Origin: Candidatus Brocadiaceae bacterium
GTDB lineage: Bacteria; Planctomycetota; Brocadiia; Brocadiales; Brocadiaceae
Direction: 5' to 3'
NCBI GenBank assembly: GCA_024653795.1
Contig: JANLHY010000430.1
Coordinates: forward strand, 1 to 7,503
DNA length: 7,503 bases
Shown: positions 6,361 to 7,503 of the stretch, one piece after another
How the letters are laid out: the number at the start of each line of letters is the position of its first letter
Numbering within the stretch: the first letter of the stretch is position 1
Notes under the pieces: model-generated
The model's database searches: none
Seen by the model: only the letters and a program-made list of their open reading frames with translations
Told to the model about the DNA's origin: nothing
Program-made: the position numbers and the translations under genes

Positions 6361-7155
6361 ATGAAAGTCCTTATTGCAGATGACAGCCGGTCGATGCGGG
6401 AGATGCGCAAGGGTACTCTGGTGGAGGTAGGGTACGAAGTCGTTGTAACAGAAGATGGGCGACAGGCATGGGAAGCGCTCCGTAAGGGAGATTTACAACT
6501 GGCCGTCCTGGATTGGGTAATGCCGGGTATGGATGGCGTTGAGGTCTGCCGGAAGATTCAGAGTGAGAGGGCGTTTCACCCGATTCATGTAATTCTCTTA
6601 ACAAGCAAGGAGGGGACGGAAAATGTGGTAACTGCGCTCACTGCCGGCGCAAGTGATTATATCTGCAAACCGTTTCATCCTGAAGAATTGATTGCCAGAC
6701 TAAAAGTAGGAGAGCGTAATGTTGATCTCCAGATAGTGAAAACCTATTTTGATACTGACCAATTCACCGTGCCATGTTTTCCGTCAGACATCAACCTTGT
6801 GATGCTCAGTATAATCACCAATGCCGCCTATGCCATTGCAGACGGTATGAATGGGGGAAAAGGGCAAAAGGGAATAATCAGTATCAGCACGAGACGCGCC
6901 GGGGATTATGCTGAAATACAGATAGGTGATACGGGCAAAGGGATACCCGTAGAGATCAGGCCAAAGATTTTTGACCCGTTTTTTACGACAAGGGAGGTAG
7001 GTAAAGGCACGGGTCTGGGGCTCACCATTTCACGTTCCATCGTGGTTGAAAAACACGGAGGGACAATCAGCTTTGATACAGAAACGGGAAAGGGGACGAC
7101 TTTTATTATTCGGCTGCCCATCGGCACAGATACCTTCGTAAAAGATGAAAGGTAG
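6361..7155 (+). CDS. Receiver domain fused directly to a histidine-kinase ATPase domain, with no DHp/HisKA domain
   Basis: Signal-transduction protein of unusual make-up. With the ATG at 6361 it has 264 residues. Residues 1-120 are a receiver domain with D7/D8, phosphoacceptor D51 in VLDWVMPGMDG, T81 and K103 in CKPF. From about 126 it runs straight into a HATPase_c domain. This shows an N-box (IITNAAYAI, N154; the usual first Asn is Ser150), G1 box DTGKGIP (190-196), F-box FDPFFTT (204-210) and G2 box GKGTGLGL (214-221). There is no room for the two-helix dimerisation domain that carries the phosphoacceptor histidine. It should bind ATP but cannot autophosphorylate in the usual way. An in-frame GTG at 6352 would add three residues. 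ATG 6361 is preferred because AGAGG (6348-6352) lies eight bases before it. It follows cheB after a 300-bp repeat-filled gap, so co-transcription is uncertain. Confidence 0.9.
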   Translation: MKVLIADDSRSMREMRKGTLVEVGYEVVVTEDGRQAWEALRKGDLQLAVLDWVMPGMDGVEVCRKIQSERAFHPIHVILLTSKEGTENVVTALTAGASDYICKPFHPEELIARLKVGERNVDLQIVKTYFDTDQFTVPCFPSDINLVMLSIITNAAYAIADGMNGGKGQKGIISISTRRAGDYAEIQIGDTGKGIPVEIRPKIFDPFFTTREVGKGTGLGLTISRSIVVEKHGGTISFDTETGKGTTFIIRLPIGTDTFVKDER

Positions 7156-7157
7156 GA

Positions 7158-7173
7158 GCCGTCTCCTGACGGC
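7158..7173 (+). repeat. Short perfect hairpin after the receiver-ATPase gene
   Basis: GCCGTC-TCCT-GACGGC begins two bases after the stop codon, within GTAGGAGCCGTCTCCTGACG. Six G/C-rich pairs and a four-base loop could stop transcription or protect the 3' end, but there is no T-run. The GTAGGAGC start is also seen in dispersed REP-type repeats. Confidence 0.5.
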
Positions 7174-7260
7174 GAAAGGCAGTTTCACAACGTATGCAAA
7201 TTAAGGAATCTCGATATCTATAGTAAAGGTAATAAGTAAGTAGACATAAAAATATAAGGC

Positions 7261-7294
7261 TTGTCATTCCCGCATGCTTTTAGCGGGAATCCAG
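7261..7294. repeat. ATTCCCGC...GCGGGAAT dispersed inverted repeat
   Basis: ATTCCCGC (7266-7273) and GCGGGAAT (7283-7290) are perfect arms around a nine-base loop, within TTGTCATTCCCGC...GCGGGAATCCAG. This type of repeat is widespread in bacteria, and Neisseria dRS3 has the same ATTCCC/GGGAAT plan. It lies 36 bp upstream of the GIY-YIG start. Confidence 0.65.
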
Positions 7295-7325
7295 ACTTGT
7301 CCTCAACTTGACTGGAGAATGGCTT

Positions 7326-7503
7326 ATGTTTAATAAATATTTTGTATATATTTTGGCAAGTAAGCGGAATGGGATGTTGTATACTTGTCCTCGTAAAAAC
7401 GGGGATTGGAGTGACCAATAACTTGGAAAGGCGCGTGTATGAACATAAAAACAACGTTGTTAAGGGTTTTACTTCAAAATATAGTGTCCATCAACTTGTG
7501 TAT
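7326..7503 (+). pseudogene. GIY-YIG-type nuclease gene, interrupted by a 22-nt repeat-like insertion and cut by the window end
   Basis: From ATG 7326 (GGAGA at 7314-7318, seven-base spacing) the frame reads MFNKYFVYILASKRNGMLY, the start of small single-domain GIY-YIG proteins (VYIL plus NG-LY). It then changes to TCPRKNGDWSDQ and stops at TAA 7419-7421. The expected continuation IGVTNNLERRVYEHKNNVVK followed by GFTSKYSVHQLVY is found in the +1 frame from 7405 to the window end. Removing 7383-7404 (22 nt, equally placeable as 7384-7405) restores one continuous protein with LYIGV, the second half of the GIY-YIG motif. The inserted 22 nt is a copy of the short dispersed repeat found at 4803, 4864 and 6219. 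Family members are proposed DNA-repair or structure-specific nucleases, and the function here is unknown. The 3' part lies beyond the window. Confidence 0.87.
7383..7407 (+). repeat. CRISPR-repeat-like short repeat, copy 4 (inside the GIY-YIG gene)
   Basis: It carries the core TCCTCGT-AA-AAACGGGGA preceded by ACTTG and followed by TTGG. Only 7383-7404 is extra relative to the GIY-YIG reading frame. The CCTCG/CGGGG arms can form a five-pair stem (one G-T pair) around the AT-rich middle. No clear target-site duplication is visible. Confidence 0.75.

Noticed and set aside
7395..7421. Programmed -1 frameshift on the A-run of the GIY-YIG gene
   Set aside because: The slippery heptamer is imperfect (T AAA AAC) and the intact downstream frame needs +1, so -1 slippage would not restore the protein.

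Overview
The window carries a compact chemotaxis gene cluster, all on the + strand: a nitrate/nitrite-type methyl-accepting chemotaxis protein (239-2722), CheW (2961-3479), the CheR methyltransferase (3643-4545), the CheB methylesterase (4957-6060) and a short receiver-ATPase protein (6361-7155). A GIY-YIG-type nuclease gene enters at 7326 and is broken by a small insertion. Neither CheA nor a stand-alone CheY lies in the window, so the pathway must be completed by genes elsewhere.

Region by region, every gap between genes is 160-410 bp and is filled mainly with palindromic or foldback repeats. Positions 111-206 (before the mcp), 3530-3610 (before cheR, inverted) and 4567-4662 (after cheR) are copies of one element that can fold as a branched hairpin. 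Positions 2732-2937, 4741-4924 and 6085-6206 are three larger foldback elements with nested C-rich/G-rich stems. A fourth kind of repeat, a short CRISPR-repeat-like word (core TCCTCGT-NN-AAACGGGGA), occurs four times: 4803-4825 and 4864-4886 on the - strand, 6219-6243 and 7383-7407 on the + strand. The last copy is exactly what interrupts the GIY-YIG frame.

Working together, the receptor would sense a small ligand (nitrate/nitrite is the family expectation) in the periplasm and signal through several HAMP units to a cytoplasmic tip. CheW would couple it to an unseen CheA, and CheR and CheB would add and remove receptor methyl groups for adaptation. The receptor's C-terminus has an EFERH motif that fits the aromatic pattern of CheR/CheB tethers. 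The receiver-ATPase looks like a hybrid sensor kinase that has lost its dimerisation/phosphoacceptor domain.

Organism: a Gram-negative-type bacterium of moderate GC with a repeat-rich genome. The NIT receptor, the crowd of dispersed palindromes and the GIY-YIG gene would fit an anammox planctomycete (Brocadiales), a deltaproteobacterium or a similar environmental lineage. This is a low-confidence inference from general familiarity, not something the window proves.
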